64,000 nt of DNA, from assembly GCF_016863495.1 (NCBI RefSeq), contig NZ_BOOZ01000014.1, positions 124,001 through 188,000 of the forward strand, written 5' to 3'. A program made the position numbers and the translations under genes. Position 1 is the stretch's first letter; every line of letters begins with the position of its first letter. The stretch comes from Micromonospora andamanensis (GTDB taxonomy: Bacteria > Actinomycetota > Actinomycetes > Mycobacteriales > Micromonosporaceae). Under the pieces are notes generated by a model. That model saw only the letters and a list, made by a program, of their open reading frames with translations. It ran no database searches and was not told where the DNA came from. Shown in pieces: positions 7,731 through 16,371 of this stretch.

Positions 7731-9845
7731 ATGGCTGCGCTGAAGGGCACACTCCGCAGGACACGTTGGCGATTCGGCCTGGTCGCCAGCGGCATCGCCG
7801 CACTACTCGCCGGCGCCGGCCTGATCAACGCCGGCACCGCCCACGCGGCGGCCGGATGTCGGGTGGCATACAGCGCCCCCAGCCAGTGGCCGGGCGGGTT
7901 CACCGCGAACGTCGACGTGACAAACCTCGGCGACCCACTCAACGGCTGGCGTCTGACCTGGACGTTCCCCTCGGGGCAGCGGGTCACCCAGGCCTGGAAC
8001 GCCACCGTCACCTCGTCCGGCAACGACGTCACCGCCAGCAACGTCAGTTACAACGCCGCGCTGGGCACCAACCAGACCGCGTCCTTCGGTTTCAACGGGT
8101 CGTGGTCCGGCAGCAACACCGCGCCGACCACGTTCGCTCTCAACGGCGTCACCTGCACCGGCAGCGTCGGTACCACGCCGCCACCGACCACCACCCCGCC
8201 GCCCAGCACGCCCCCACCGAGCACCCCGCCGCCGACCAGCCCACCTCCGGCCGGTGACCCGATGGCGTACGTGGCCGCGATGCAGCCCGGGTGGAACCTC
8301 GGTAACACCTTCGACGCGGTGGGCGCCGACGAGACCGCGTGGGGCAACCCGCGCGTCACCGAGGCCCAGCTCGACGCCATCCGGGCGCAGGGCTTCAACA
8401 GCATCCGGATCCCGGTGACCTGGAGCAACCACCACGGACCGGCGCCGTCGTACACGATCGACGCGGCCTGGCTGAACCGCGTCAAGGAGGTCGTGGGCTG
8501 GGCCCTGGACGACGGCTTCTACGTGATGATCAACCTGCACCACGACTCGTGGCAGTGGATTCACGAGATGCCGACGAACCGGACCACAGTGCTCAACCGC
8601 TACAACGCGCTGTGGACCCAGATCGCCGCCGCGTTCCGGGACCACTCACCGAGGCTGCACTTCGAGAGCGTCAACGAGCCGCAGTTCGCCAACAGCTCCG
8701 GCGACGCCCAGAACGCCCAGCTGCTCCACGAGCTGAACGTCAACTTCCACCGGATCGTGCGCGCCTCCGGCGGCACCAACGCCACCCGGATGCTGGTCCT
8801 GCCGACCCTGCACACCTCCTCCGAGCAGGCCCGGATCAACGAGCTGGCCACGACGATCAGCCAGCTCAACGACCGCAACCTGATCGCCACCGTGCACTTC
8901 TACGGCTACTGGCCGTTCAGCGTCAACGTCGCCGGCGGCACCCGCTTCGACGCCACCACCCAGCAGGACCTGACCGACTCGTTCGACCGGGTCTACAACG
9001 CCTTCGTCACCCGTAACATCCCGGTCGTCATCGGCGAGTACGGGTTACTCGGGTTCGACAGGCACACCGGCACCATCCAGCAGGGTGAGAAGCTGAAGTT
9101 CTTCGAGTTCCTCGGCCACTACGCGCGGCAGCGGCAGCTCACCACCCAGCTGTGGGACAACGGCCAGCACTTCGACCGGGTCGCCTTCCAGTGGAAGGAC
9201 CCGGAGCTGTGGGCGCAGATCAGGTCGAGCTGGACGACCCGGTCCGGCACTGCCTCCGCCGACCAGGTGTACGTGCCGCGTACCGGCTCGATCACCGCCA
9301 AGTCGCTCACCCTGAACCTCAACGGCACCACCTTCTCCGGGTTGCGCCACGGCAGCACGAACCTGACCCAGGGCACCGACTACACGGTCTCCGGCAACCA
9401 GCTCACCATCACCGCGAGCGCGCTGACCCGGCTGGTCGGCAACCGGGCGTACGGGGTCAACGCCAGCCTCCAGGCCCGCTTCTCGGCAGGCGTGCCCTGG
9501 CGGATCGACGTGATCACGTACGACGCTCCGGTCCTGTCCAACGCCACCGGGTCCACCACCGCCTTCGCCATCCCGACCCAGTTCCGCGGCGACCAGCTCG
9601 CCACCATGGAGGCGAGGTACGCCGACGGCAGCAACGCCGGACCGCACGACTGGACGTCGTACAAGGAGTTCGACGTGGCCTTCACTCCCGACTACCCGGG
9701 TAGCCGGATCGCGTTGACCGACACCTTCTTCGGCGAGGTACGCGACGGCGCACCTGTCACCCTCACCTTCCACTTCTGGAGCGGCGCTCAGGTGACCTAC
9801 CGCGTCACCAGATCCGGCAGCACCGTCACAGGGGTCACCGGCTGA
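7731..9845 (+). CDS. Secreted GH5 endoglucanase, CBM2-GH5-X2-CBM46
   Basis: 704 residues. A signal peptide (1 to about 39, ending AHA) leads to a CBM2 cellulose-binding module (about 40-143: CRVAYSAPSQWPGGFTANVDVTN), a Pro/Thr linker (about 145-176), a GH5 catalytic barrel (about 180-510), an Ig-like X2 module (about 525-610) and a C-terminal CBM46 (about 615-700). Catalytic acid/base is E316 in SVNEP and nucleophile E436 in IGEYG. The N-terminal PGWNLGNTFDAVG and the X2-CBM46 tail fit subfamily GH5_4, where CBM46 helps shape the active-site cleft for beta-1,4-glucan or xyloglucan. Preceded by a candidate promoter with an operator and followed by a strong terminator, so it is transcribed alone. 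Confidence 0.93.
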   Translation: MAALKGTLRRTRWRFGLVASGIAALLAGAGLINAGTAHAAAGCRVAYSAPSQWPGGFTANVDVTNLGDPLNGWRLTWTFPSGQRVTQAWNATVTSSGNDVTASNVSYNAALGTNQTASFGFNGSWSGSNTAPTTFALNGVTCTGSVGTTPPPTTTPPPSTPPPSTPPPTSPPPAGDPMAYVAAMQPGWNLGNTFDAVGADETAWGNPRVTEAQLDAIRAQGFNSIRIPVTWSNHHGPAPSYTIDAAWLNRVKEVVGWALDDGFYVMINLHHDSWQWIHEMPTNRTTVLNRYNALWTQIAAAFRDHSPRLHFESVNEPQFANSSGDAQNAQLLHELNVNFHRIVRASGGTNATRMLVLPTLHTSSEQARINELATTISQLNDRNLIATVHFYGYWPFSVNVAGGTRFDATTQQDLTDSFDRVYNAFVTRNIPVVIGEYGLLGFDRHTGTIQQGEKLKFFEFLGHYARQRQLTTQLWDNGQHFDRVAFQWKDPELWAQIRSSWTTRSGTASADQVYVPRTGSITAKSLTLNLNGTTFSGLRHGSTNLTQGTDYTVSGNQLTITASALTRLVGNRAYGVNASLQARFSAGVPWRIDVITYDAPVLSNATGSTTAFAIPTQFRGDQLATMEARYADGSNAGPHDWTSYKEFDVAFTPDYPGSRIALTDTFFGEVRDGAPVTLTFHFWSGAQVTYRVTRSGSTVTGVTG

Positions 9846-9852
9846 CCCGTCC

Positions 9853-9889
9853 GCGCCACCGGCCGCCCTGCGCGGGTGGCCGGTGGCGC
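9853..9889 (+). terminator. Terminator of the GH5 gene
   Basis: Perfect 12-bp stem GCGCCACCGGCC (9853-9864) with its complement (9878-9889), extendable inward by four more pairs including one G-U, starting 8 bases after the cellulase stop codon. Confidence 0.75.
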
Positions 9890-9909
9890 ACGGCGGTCAT
9901 CATGGGTTC

Positions 9910-10290
9910 ATGATCCGATTTCTGCTGAACGTGCTCTGGCTCATCTTCGGCGGTGGTCTGGTGCTGGCGATCGGTTACGGCATCGCCGCCCTGATCTGCT
10001 TCGTGCTCGTCATCACCATCCCGTTCGGCGTCGCGTCGCTGCGGCTGGCGTCGTACTCGCTGTGGCCCTTCGGCCGGACCCTGGTGCCCAAGCCCGGCGT
10101 CGGGGTGGCGTCGGGTCTCGCCAACATCATCTGGGTGCTGCTGGCCGGCTGGTGGCTGGCGCTCTCGCACATCGTCGCCGGCGTCAGCCTCTGCCTGACC
10201 ATCATCGGGATCCCGTTCGGCGTGGCCAACTTCAAGCTCGTCCCGGCAGCGATCTGGCCGTTGGGCCAGGAGGTCGTACCCGCGCCGTGA
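9910..10290 (+). CDS. YccF-domain inner-membrane protein
   Basis: 126 residues from an ATG at 9910. Two YccF repeats are visible: a membrane segment, then ITIPFGVASLRLASYSLWPFGRTLVP (about 36-61), and again IIGIPFGVANFKLVPAAIWPLGQEVVP (about 98-123). This duplicated IPFG-WPFG signature defines the family. Function is unknown. The stop overlaps the GTG of the following SDR by four bases, so translation is probably coupled. Confidence 0.88.
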   Translation: MIRFLLNVLWLIFGGGLVLAIGYGIAALICFVLVITIPFGVASLRLASYSLWPFGRTLVPKPGVGVASGLANIIWVLLAGWWLALSHIVAGVSLCLTIIGIPFGVANFKLVPAAIWPLGQEVVPAP

Positions 10291-11141
10291 GCGAGCGAGG
10301 AAGAGCCGACGAGGTGTTCCCCACCGCAACCGCCGATGACCTGAGCGGTCGGGTGGCTCTCATCACCGGGGCCAACCACGGCATCGGGGCGGCCACCGCC
10401 GTCGCGCTGGCCCGGCTGGGCGCCGCGGTGCTGGTCAGCTATCTACGGCTGGACGACCCACCGGACCCGGGAATCCCCGACGCGTACCGGCGCAACCGGG
10501 CCGCCGACGCGACCGGTGTGGTCGAGCGGGTCCGCGCCGTCGGCGGCCGGGTGGTGCCGGTCGAGGCGGACCTGGCGGACCCGGCCGTCCCGGCCCGGCT
10601 GTTCGACATCGCCGAACGCGAGCTGGGCACTGTCGACATCCTGGTGAACAACGCAAGCGGCTGGCTGGCGGACACCTTCAAGCCCGCCGCCGCCGACCGG
10701 CACGGTCGCACGTTGCGGCAGGTGAGCGCCGAGTCCTTCGACGCCCAGTTCGCCGTGGACGCCCGCGCGGGTGCCCTGCTGATCGCCGAGTTCGCCCGCC
10801 GCAACGTGGCCGCGCGGCGCGGCTGGGGCCGAGTCATCAGCCTCACGTCGGGCGGCAACGACGGGTTCCCCGAGGAGGTCTCCTATGGTGCCGCCAAGGC
10901 GGCGCTTGTCAACTACACGATGACCGCGGCACGCGAACTCGCGCCGTTCGGCATCACCGCCAACGCCGTGCACCCGCCGGTCACCGATACCGGCTGGGTC
11001 AGCGAGGAGGTACGCGCCGCAGTCGACGACGGCCCGCACCTGCTCCGGGTGGCCGAGCCCGAGGAGGTCGCCGAGGTGATCGCCTTCCTCGCCGGGGAGC
11101 GCGGGCGGCTGGTCACCGGCAACGTGGTCCAGTTGCGCTGA
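10287..11141 (+). CDS. Short-chain dehydrogenase/reductase
   Basis: 284 residues from a GTG overlapping the yccF stop (GTGA). Classical SDR motifs are present: cofactor-binding TGANHGIG (about 31-38), DILVNNAS (about 116-123), catalytic Ser in SLTSGG and Y-x3-K in SYGAAKAALVN (about 197-206). An insertion after strand beta-2 (RLDDPPDPGIPDAYRRNRAAD) is longer than usual. The absence of a basic residue just after the second strand does not allow a safe NAD/NADP call. Substrate unknown; pairing with yccF gives no clear hint. Confidence 0.85.
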   Translation: MSERGRADEVFPTATADDLSGRVALITGANHGIGAATAVALARLGAAVLVSYLRLDDPPDPGIPDAYRRNRAADATGVVERVRAVGGRVVPVEADLADPAVPARLFDIAERELGTVDILVNNASGWLADTFKPAAADRHGRTLRQVSAESFDAQFAVDARAGALLIAEFARRNVAARRGWGRVISLTSGGNDGFPEEVSYGAAKAALVNYTMTAARELAPFGITANAVHPPVTDTGWVSEEVRAAVDDGPHLLRVAEPEEVAEVIAFLAGERGRLVTGNVVQLR

Positions 11142-11146
11142 CCGAC

Positions 11147-12061
11147 TCACCAGTGGGCGCCGCCGCAGACTCCCTCGGCGTCGCGTGGCTCGACCTGCAA
11201 CGTGGCGTGCTCGATGCGGAAGCGGTCGTGCAGCATCTCGCGGGCGGCGGCCAGCACCCGGGCCAGGTCGGCTCCGGCGTCCAGGGTGAGGTGTGCCGAG
11301 GCCACCTCCATGCCCGAGGTCAGGGTCCACACGTGCAGGTCGTGCACGTCGGCGACCCCATCGAGCGCACGCAGCCCGTCGCGCACCTCGCCGACGTCGA
11401 CGTGTGGCGGCGCGGCCTGCACCAGGACCCGCAACGCGGCGCGGCCGAGACGGTAGGTGCGCGGCAGGATGAACAGGCCCACCCCGACCGCGACTATCGG
11501 GTCCGCGTACCACCAACCGGTAAGCGCGATCACCCCGGCCGCGATCAGCACGCCGACCGAGGCGAGCAGGTCACCGAGCACCTCCAGGTAGGCGCCGCGC
11601 ACGTTCAGACTCTCCGTCGATCCGGCTCGCAGCAGCAGGAAGGCGACCACGTTGGCGACCAGTCCACCCACCGCCACCACAAGCATCGGGCCGACCAGCA
11701 CCTCCGGCGGTTCATCGAGCCGCCGGAGCGCCTCCACAAGCACATAGAGGGCCACCCCGGAGAGCAGCACCGCGTTGGCAAGTGCCGCCAGGACCTCCAT
11801 CCGGTACAGGCCGAAGGTGCGCTGACCGTCCCGGGAGGCCCGGCTCGCGGCGGTGATCGCGGCGAGCGCCATGCCGATGCCCAGCACGTCGGTGAACATG
11901 TGCCCGGCGTCCGACAGCAGGGCCAGGGAACCGCTTACCCAGGCCCCGACCGCCTCCACCAGCATGAAGACCGCCAACAGGGCGAAGGCCACCCACAACC
12001 GTCCGCGGTGCTTCTCCCCCGCCCGGGCGACCTGCCGTCCGTGATCGTGCCCAGCCCCCAC
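11147..12061 (-). CDS. Cation diffusion facilitator, CzcD-type Zn/Co/Cd exporter
   Basis: 304 residues from the GTG at 12061, preferred over the upstream ATG (12091) and TTG (12115) because GGGGGAGGGG lies just upstream and the protein then begins with the metal-binding sequence GAGHDHG common in CzcD proteins. Six membrane helices follow. The metal site pairs are H-x3-D in LLSDAGHMFTDVLG (helix 2) and EVLGDLLASVG (helix 5, D but with L in place of the usual H, so site A looks incomplete on paper). The cytoplasmic C-terminal domain has DVHDLHVWTLTSGMEVASAHL. Exports divalent metal in exchange for protons. Confidence 0.88.
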   Translation of the reverse strand: MGAGHDHGRQVARAGEKHRGRLWVAFALLAVFMLVEAVGAWVSGSLALLSDAGHMFTDVLGIGMALAAITAASRASRDGQRTFGLYRMEVLAALANAVLLSGVALYVLVEALRRLDEPPEVLVGPMLVVAVGGLVANVVAFLLLRAGSTESLNVRGAYLEVLGDLLASVGVLIAAGVIALTGWWYADPIVAVGVGLFILPRTYRLGRAALRVLVQAAPPHVDVGEVRDGLRALDGVADVHDLHVWTLTSGMEVASAHLTLDAGADLARVLAAAREMLHDRFRIEHATLQVEPRDAEGVCGGAHW

Positions 12062-12136
12062 CCGACCCCTCCCCCAACTCACCCCAAACATATGCTGACA
12101 TTGCCATAAGTGCAATCGTCAAACCTCACCCCGACC

Positions 12137-12212
12137 CCGCGATCTTGCGCTTCCGGTCGCCTTTATGCACCTCTTCGCCACGTATGCGGGGACAGGAAGT
12201 GCAAGATCGCGG
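12137..12212. repeat. Interrupted palindrome, 18-bp arms
   Basis: Left arm CCGCGATCTTGCGCTTCC (12137-12154) and right arm GGAAGTGCAAGATCGCGG (12195-12212) are complementary over 18 bp with a single G-T pair. The 40 bases between also pair imperfectly (GGTCGCC with GGGGACA). It sits in the divergent gap beside the CDF exporter and after the SMR stop. The size and layout resemble dispersed intergenic palindromes; I saw no second copy in the window. Confidence 0.7.
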
Positions 12213-12213
12213 C

Positions 12214-12236
12214 GGGGTGGGGCGGGGTGGGGTGGG
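12214..12236 (+). other. G-quadruplex-forming tract
   Basis: Four runs of GGGG separated by single bases (12214-12232) and a fifth GGG run follow the palindrome directly, ending at the last codons of the SMR gene, whose transcript reads the C-rich strand. One-base loops with four-G tracts give a very stable predicted quadruplex on the plus strand. Confidence 0.7.
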
Positions 12237-12557
12237 TCAGTGGGGGGTGTTGAGGTTGAGGAGGACTACGCCGGCGATGACCAGCGCGACGCCGCAGATC
12301 TTGACGAGGGTCAGCGGTTCACCCAGGTAGGCGGCGCCGATGGCGACGATGGCGGCGGTGCCGAGGCCCGACCACATGGCGTACGCGACGCCTACAGGTA
12401 TCCCCTTCACCGCCTGGGCCAGCAGGGCGAACGCGGTCAGGTACGCCACCGCCAGCCCCAGCGTCGGCCAGAGCCGGGTGAAGCCCTGCGTCGCCTTGAG
12501 CAGGCTGGTGCCGGTGACCTCCGCCGCGATGGCGAGCAGCAGAAAGACGTAGGCCAC
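12237..12557 (-). CDS. SMR multidrug efflux protein (EmrE/QacE type)
   Basis: 106 residues, the normal length, from a GTG behind GAGGAGG. Four membrane helices. The essential helix-1 glutamate is present in AIAAEVTGTSLLK (E13). The GFTRLWP loop, the YAMWSGLG motif of helix 3 and the terminal LNTPH closely follow EmrE, placing it in the Qac branch rather than the guanidinium-exporting Gdx/SugE branch. No guanidine riboswitch is visible upstream. Exports lipophilic cations by proton antiport as an antiparallel dimer. Confidence 0.93.
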   Translation of the reverse strand: MAYVFLLLAIAAEVTGTSLLKATQGFTRLWPTLGLAVAYLTAFALLAQAVKGIPVGVAYAMWSGLGTAAIVAIGAAYLGEPLTLVKICGVALVIAGVVLLNLNTPH

Positions 12558-12630
12558 CCGGATCCTCCTCTCCCTCTCGGTCCCCGCGTCGACAGCGGCA
12601 GCGTATGCGGCGTGCTCGACAGGCAGCCGG

Positions 12631-14007
12631 TCAGCGGGCGCGTCGATTGGCGCGCAGAGCGCCGAGGATCACCTTCGGTGAGGCCAGCGAACCCGGGTGC
12701 TTCCGCATCGAGACGACGTCGTTGAACCGGCGGGCGGTGACCACGTCGGTGACGGTCGCCGCGACGATCTGCCGGCTCACCCAGCTGGACAGCCGGTAGC
12801 CACGTGGGTAGGGGCCGTCCACGTGCGGCAACGCCAGGTCGGCCGAGGTCGATATCGACCAGGCCGCGTCGACCACGATCTTCTGGAGGGCGAAGAAGTG
12901 GCGGGCCGGCTGGCCGAGGTCCGGACCGGACCGCAGGTAGCTCGCCAGGCAGGCCGCGTGCAGGGCGGCGGCGGTGATGCCCTGCCCGTACACCGGGTTG
13001 AACGAGGCGACCGCGTCACCGACGCTCACCAACCCCGCCGGCAACCGGGTCAGCGCGTGGAAGTCCCGCCGCCGGCTGTCGGCGTGCCGGTAGGTCTGCA
13101 CGTCGCCGAGGATCTCGCTGTCGGCGACAACTGCGAACTCCGGTGGGAACTGCTCGCGCAGCCGGCGGACAAAGTCCTCGGCGGTACGGCCGGGACGGTT
13201 CTCCCCGTAACCGGCCATCATGGCCATCCACCTGCCGTCCTCGATCGCGAAGAACGCGGCACCGGCGACGTCCACGGACCTCGTCGGACTGTGCAGCGCC
13301 AGCACCACCGCGTGCTCAGGGTGCGCCTCGTGCCGCCGGAACAGGGCTGTCGCGTAGTTGAGGTGCACAGTCATCCGCCGCAGGGGCGGCCGTTCCCACC
13401 CGGCCTCCGCCAGCCAGTCGGACAACCGGCTGGACCGCCCCATGGCGTCCACCACCAGGTCGGCGTGCTCGACACCCGGCGAACCGCCGACCTCGCAGCG
13501 GACGCCTGTGGTCACCGGACCGTCGAACACCAGCCCGGTGGCCCGGGCGGTGACGGTCTTGACGTTCGGCAGTCGCAGCACCTGCTGTCGGATCAACGAC
13601 TCCAGCAGCGGCCGGCTGCCGGCCAGGCTGTCGGCGTCGTCCGGTACGACGACCTTCAGCCGGCCGTCGAGGTAGTTCCTCCGGGCCGCGGGCGGCGCCT
13701 CGATCGCCCCCTGTGCCAGGGCCTGTTCCCGGAACCCGGGGAACAGCTGTTCCAGCTGGAGGAAGCCGCCGGGCAGCAGCGCGTGCAGCTGGGTGCCCTG
13801 TGGCACACCCGGCCGTCGGCCTGTCGTCTGCAGGTCGTCGCGGTCGACGACCACCACGCTCTCGGCGTGGTCGGACAGCACCCGGGCGGCGAGCATCCCG
13901 GCGATGCTGCCGCCGATCACCACCGCCTTGTCCATGACAGGGGACGCCTGGTCGGGCGGTCGCACCGCGTTCAGCGCGGCGAAGACCCGAGCCGGAGAGA
14001 GGGACAT
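12631..14007 (-). CDS. FAD-dependent oxidoreductase (PHBH/geranylgeranyl-reductase-like fold)
   Basis: 458 residues from the ATG at 14007 with GGAGA 5 bases upstream. Residues about 25-58 carry the FAD dinucleotide motif AVVIGGSIAGMLAARVLSDH ending in VVVVDRD. The second FAD motif, LVSVGDAVASFNPVYGQGIT, is at about residue 330. DAMGRSSRLSDWL fits the DG-like middle motif. There is no signal peptide. Such proteins hydroxylate, epoxidise or reduce polyketide-, terpene- or tetracycline-like compounds; I cannot name the substrate. It is the last gene before a 12-bp palindrome and a divergent-looking leader, and lies downstream of the BASS transporter on the same strand. Confidence 0.8.
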   Translation of the reverse strand: MSLSPARVFAALNAVRPPDQASPVMDKAVVIGGSIAGMLAARVLSDHAESVVVVDRDDLQTTGRRPGVPQGTQLHALLPGGFLQLEQLFPGFREQALAQGAIEAPPAARRNYLDGRLKVVVPDDADSLAGSRPLLESLIRQQVLRLPNVKTVTARATGLVFDGPVTTGVRCEVGGSPGVEHADLVVDAMGRSSRLSDWLAEAGWERPPLRRMTVHLNYATALFRRHEAHPEHAVVLALHSPTRSVDVAGAAFFAIEDGRWMAMMAGYGENRPGRTAEDFVRRLREQFPPEFAVVADSEILGDVQTYRHADSRRRDFHALTRLPAGLVSVGDAVASFNPVYGQGITAAALHAACLASYLRSGPDLGQPARHFFALQKIVVDAAWSISTSADLALPHVDGPYPRGYRLSSWVSRQIVAATVTDVVTARRFNDVVSMRKHPGSLASPKVILGALRANRRAR

Positions 14008-14107
14008 CGTGCTCTCCAAAGGGGTACGAGGTGTGGCGCCTTTCCGCCGGCCCACCAGTGGCCGATGCTCGGGCAGGCCGACGGAGCCGGACGGTCGGCA
14101 TGACGCC

Positions 14108-14119
14108 CAACGATCGTTG
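14108..14119. promoter_or_regulatory. 12-bp palindrome upstream of the FAD oxidoreductase
   Basis: CAACGATCGTTG is a perfect palindrome about 100 bases before the oxidoreductase start and downstream of the BASS transporter. Its size and symmetry suit a dimeric repressor such as TetR. No TetR gene lies next to it. Confidence 0.4.
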
Positions 14120-14191
14120 CACAGGGAGGGAACGCAAACGGCGATCCGCCCGCCCCTCAGGGCACCCGCACGAGGTGTCGCTCCGGCCGGT

Positions 14192-15088
14192 TCAGGTCCG
14201 GACGGCACCGTCCGGCGCCGGGTCGCGGCGGGCACCCACCCGGTTGACCAGGTAACCGAAGGCCGCAGCCGTGAAGAACATGACGATGCCGTAGACGGCA
14301 CCGGGAATCGCCATCTGCGCGTTGTCGAGCAACGCCGGGCTGAGCGCGATGGTGATGGCCAGGGTGCTGTTGTGGATGCCGATCTCGAAACCGGCCGCCT
14401 TGGCGGCGCTGCGCTCGACCCCGGCCAGCCGGGGCACCCCGTACCCGATGCCGAGGCTGAGCAGGTTGAACGCCAGCACGGCCAGGCCGACGGAGACGAA
14501 GTAGTCGGCGAGGTTCTCCCGCTCACCGAGTACGGCACCGGCGATCACCGCGACCAGCACCACCACGGACAGCACCCGGACCGGGCGGTCCAACCGCTGC
14601 GCGACCCGGGCCGACCGTGCCCGGATCAGCATCCCGAGGGCCACCGGGATCAGCACGATCGCGAACACCTGGAGCACCTTGTCGAACTGGAGCCCGATGC
14701 TCCTCGCGTCGCCGAGGAGGTACGCCGCCGACAGGTTGACCACGATCGGCAGGGTGAAGACCGCAAGCACCGAGTTGATCGCGGTCAGGGTGATGTTCAG
14801 GGCCACGTGCCCGCCGAAGAGGTGGCTGTAGAGGTTCGCCGTGGTACCGCCCGGGGAGGCGGCCAGCAGCATCATCCCGACGCCCAGCTCGGGTGGCAGA
14901 TCGAAGGCGAGGACCAGGCCGAAGCAGAGCGCCGGCAGGAGCAGGATCTGGCACACCAGGGCGATGACGGCGGCCTTCGGGTGTCGGGCCACCCGGCGGA
15001 AGTCGCCGGTGGTTAGGCCGAGACCCAGACCGAGCATGATGATGCCGAGGGCGACGGGTAGTCCGATCAGGGTCAGGGCGGAGTCCAT
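14192..15088 (-). CDS. Bile acid:sodium symporter (BASS/SBF) family transporter
   Basis: 298 residues with about nine or ten hydrophobic helices. Family signatures include GLGLTTGDFRRVARHPKA near the N-terminus (the conserved G-L-x-L-x-x-x-D/Q-F segment), MLLAASPGGTTANLYSHLFGG (the SPGG sodium-site loop, about 75-95) and FEIGIHNSTLAITIA (about 225-240, the E-x-G-x-x-N/H-x-x-L crossover). Members carry bile acids, pantoate, pyruvate or other organic anions with sodium. The substrate here is not evident. Confidence 0.9.
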   Translation of the reverse strand: MDSALTLIGLPVALGIIMLGLGLGLTTGDFRRVARHPKAAVIALVCQILLLPALCFGLVLAFDLPPELGVGMMLLAASPGGTTANLYSHLFGGHVALNITLTAINSVLAVFTLPIVVNLSAAYLLGDARSIGLQFDKVLQVFAIVLIPVALGMLIRARSARVAQRLDRPVRVLSVVVLVAVIAGAVLGERENLADYFVSVGLAVLAFNLLSLGIGYGVPRLAGVERSAAKAAGFEIGIHNSTLAITIALSPALLDNAQMAIPGAVYGIVMFFTAAAFGYLVNRVGARRDPAPDGAVRT

Positions 15089-15159
15089 GACACGACATCG
15101 TTACTACCTGGTAACGCACTCGCAATCCTCCATGCGGTCGGGGTGCCCGCTCCCCGCGC

Positions 15160-16227
15160 TCAGAACTGGACGACCCGCCCCAGCCGGGGTGGCGTACGGC
15201 CCGCGAGGACGTCGAGCCAGGCGTGCTCCAGCGCACCCGGCCCGGTGCCGAGCTGGACGTCGAGCCATCCGCCGGCCACCTCCGCGAAGCGCCGCCAGGC
15301 GTCGGCGAAGCGGCGGTCGAGCCCGTCGCGGCCCCAGTCGAGGCGGCGTTTGCGCATCTGCACCGGGGCGAAGAAGACCTCCCCCGCGGCGTCGGCGTTC
15401 GGGATCTGGTTGGTCAGGCCGACAGCGATGTCGCGGACCAGCCGGTCGCCGAGGTGCCGCCGCAGGGCGGTCCGGGTCGCGGGCGCACCGGACAGGTCGA
15501 GGTACGCGGTCGGCGCCGGGTCGAGGGCGGCGATCCCGTCGTACGGCAGCACCTCGTCGTAGCAGCCGAGCGACCGGGTGAACTCGAGGTTGCCGGGCGA
15601 GGTGAGCCCCACCAGGCGCGGGCCGCGCCCCCGCAGCTCGACGGCGGCGGCGTACGCGGTCTTGCTGGACGCCGACGAGAACACCAGCGACGTCGCGCCG
15701 TAGCAGTCGTTGTCGACGATCTGGTCGGCCAACATGAATGAGGTGAAGAAGAGCGGCCGGAACAGGACCAGCAGGTCCTCCTGGTCGGCCCGGTACGCCG
15801 GATCACCCACCGTCGAGCGGTACCCGTTGTACGGCGAGGGCAGCTCGGCCCGGTGCGCGCTTCCGTCCCGGAACCCGGAGGCGTCCACCCTCGACGGCCG
15901 CACCACCAGATGCCCGGCCGGCGGAAGATAGCCGTACACCCGCTGCCCCGCCTCGACCCCGGCGACCGTCGAGGCGACCACCTCGGCGAAGCCCCACAAC
16001 GGCGGCAGCCCCCACCGCCCGCCCAGCCCGTGCCGGTCGGGCGGGAAGAACTCCCAGTACCGCATCGCCTCGCCGAGCACCGCGTAGGTGACGTTGTTGG
16101 CGGTCAGTCCGACCCGGTCCACCCGCAACAGCGCCTCGCCGCCGGACACCTCCGGCACGGCACTCTCCACCAGGGTGGTGCGACTCAGCTCGGCACGGGC
16201 CACGGCGAACGTCCAGGAGGCAGCCAT
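15160..16227 (-). CDS. DUF2855 family protein (medium-chain reductase-like)
   Basis: 355 residues. Features that identify DUF2855 are the start (WTFAVARAELSRTTLVE), RVDRVGLTANNVTYAVLGEAMRYWEFFP (about 38-65), and GYLPPAGHLVV. The sequence SSASSKTAYAAAVELRGRGPRLVGLTSPGNLEF (about 185-217) resembles the nucleotide-binding half of quinone oxidoreductases, but the usual G-x-G-x-x-G is replaced by a Ser-rich loop. Function unknown. It is divergent from the ECF sigma factor, with a 15-bp palindrome near its own start. Confidence 0.85.
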   Translation of the reverse strand: MAASWTFAVARAELSRTTLVESAVPEVSGGEALLRVDRVGLTANNVTYAVLGEAMRYWEFFPPDRHGLGGRWGLPPLWGFAEVVASTVAGVEAGQRVYGYLPPAGHLVVRPSRVDASGFRDGSAHRAELPSPYNGYRSTVGDPAYRADQEDLLVLFRPLFFTSFMLADQIVDNDCYGATSLVFSSASSKTAYAAAVELRGRGPRLVGLTSPGNLEFTRSLGCYDEVLPYDGIAALDPAPTAYLDLSGAPATRTALRRHLGDRLVRDIAVGLTNQIPNADAAGEVFFAPVQMRKRRLDWGRDGLDRRFADAWRRFAEVAGGWLDVQLGTGPGALEHAWLDVLAGRTPPRLGRVVQF

Positions 16228-16264
16228 GCTGAGACGCTAAGCAGCCGGAGCCCCGGAGACAAGA

Positions 16265-16279
16265 TGCACTGGTAGTGCA
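16265..16279. promoter_or_regulatory. Operator-like palindrome upstream of the DUF2855 gene
   Basis: TGCACT-GGT-AGTGCA is a perfect 6-bp inverted repeat around three bases, 38 bases before the DUF2855 start. On the minus strand it overlaps TTGCAC, which could be a -35 element, so a bound dimer would repress. The 144-base divergent gap also holds the sigma-factor promoter. Confidence 0.45.
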
Positions 16280-16371
16280 AAATCCCACTCCTCGTCGGCA
16301 CGCACAACCATTCCTGGTGATCCGGGGTCTTCCTGTCATGAACGATGCCCAGACGGGGCTGGAGGGCGCAG

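Noticed and set aside
7731..7731. CebR operator at the cellulase promoter
   Set aside because: The 14-bp TGGGAGCGCTCCCA sequence or a close variant is absent from 7422-7730.
12237..12630. Guanidine riboswitch before the SMR gene
   Set aside because: No ykkC-type conserved elements are present and the protein is of the EmrE/Qac branch.
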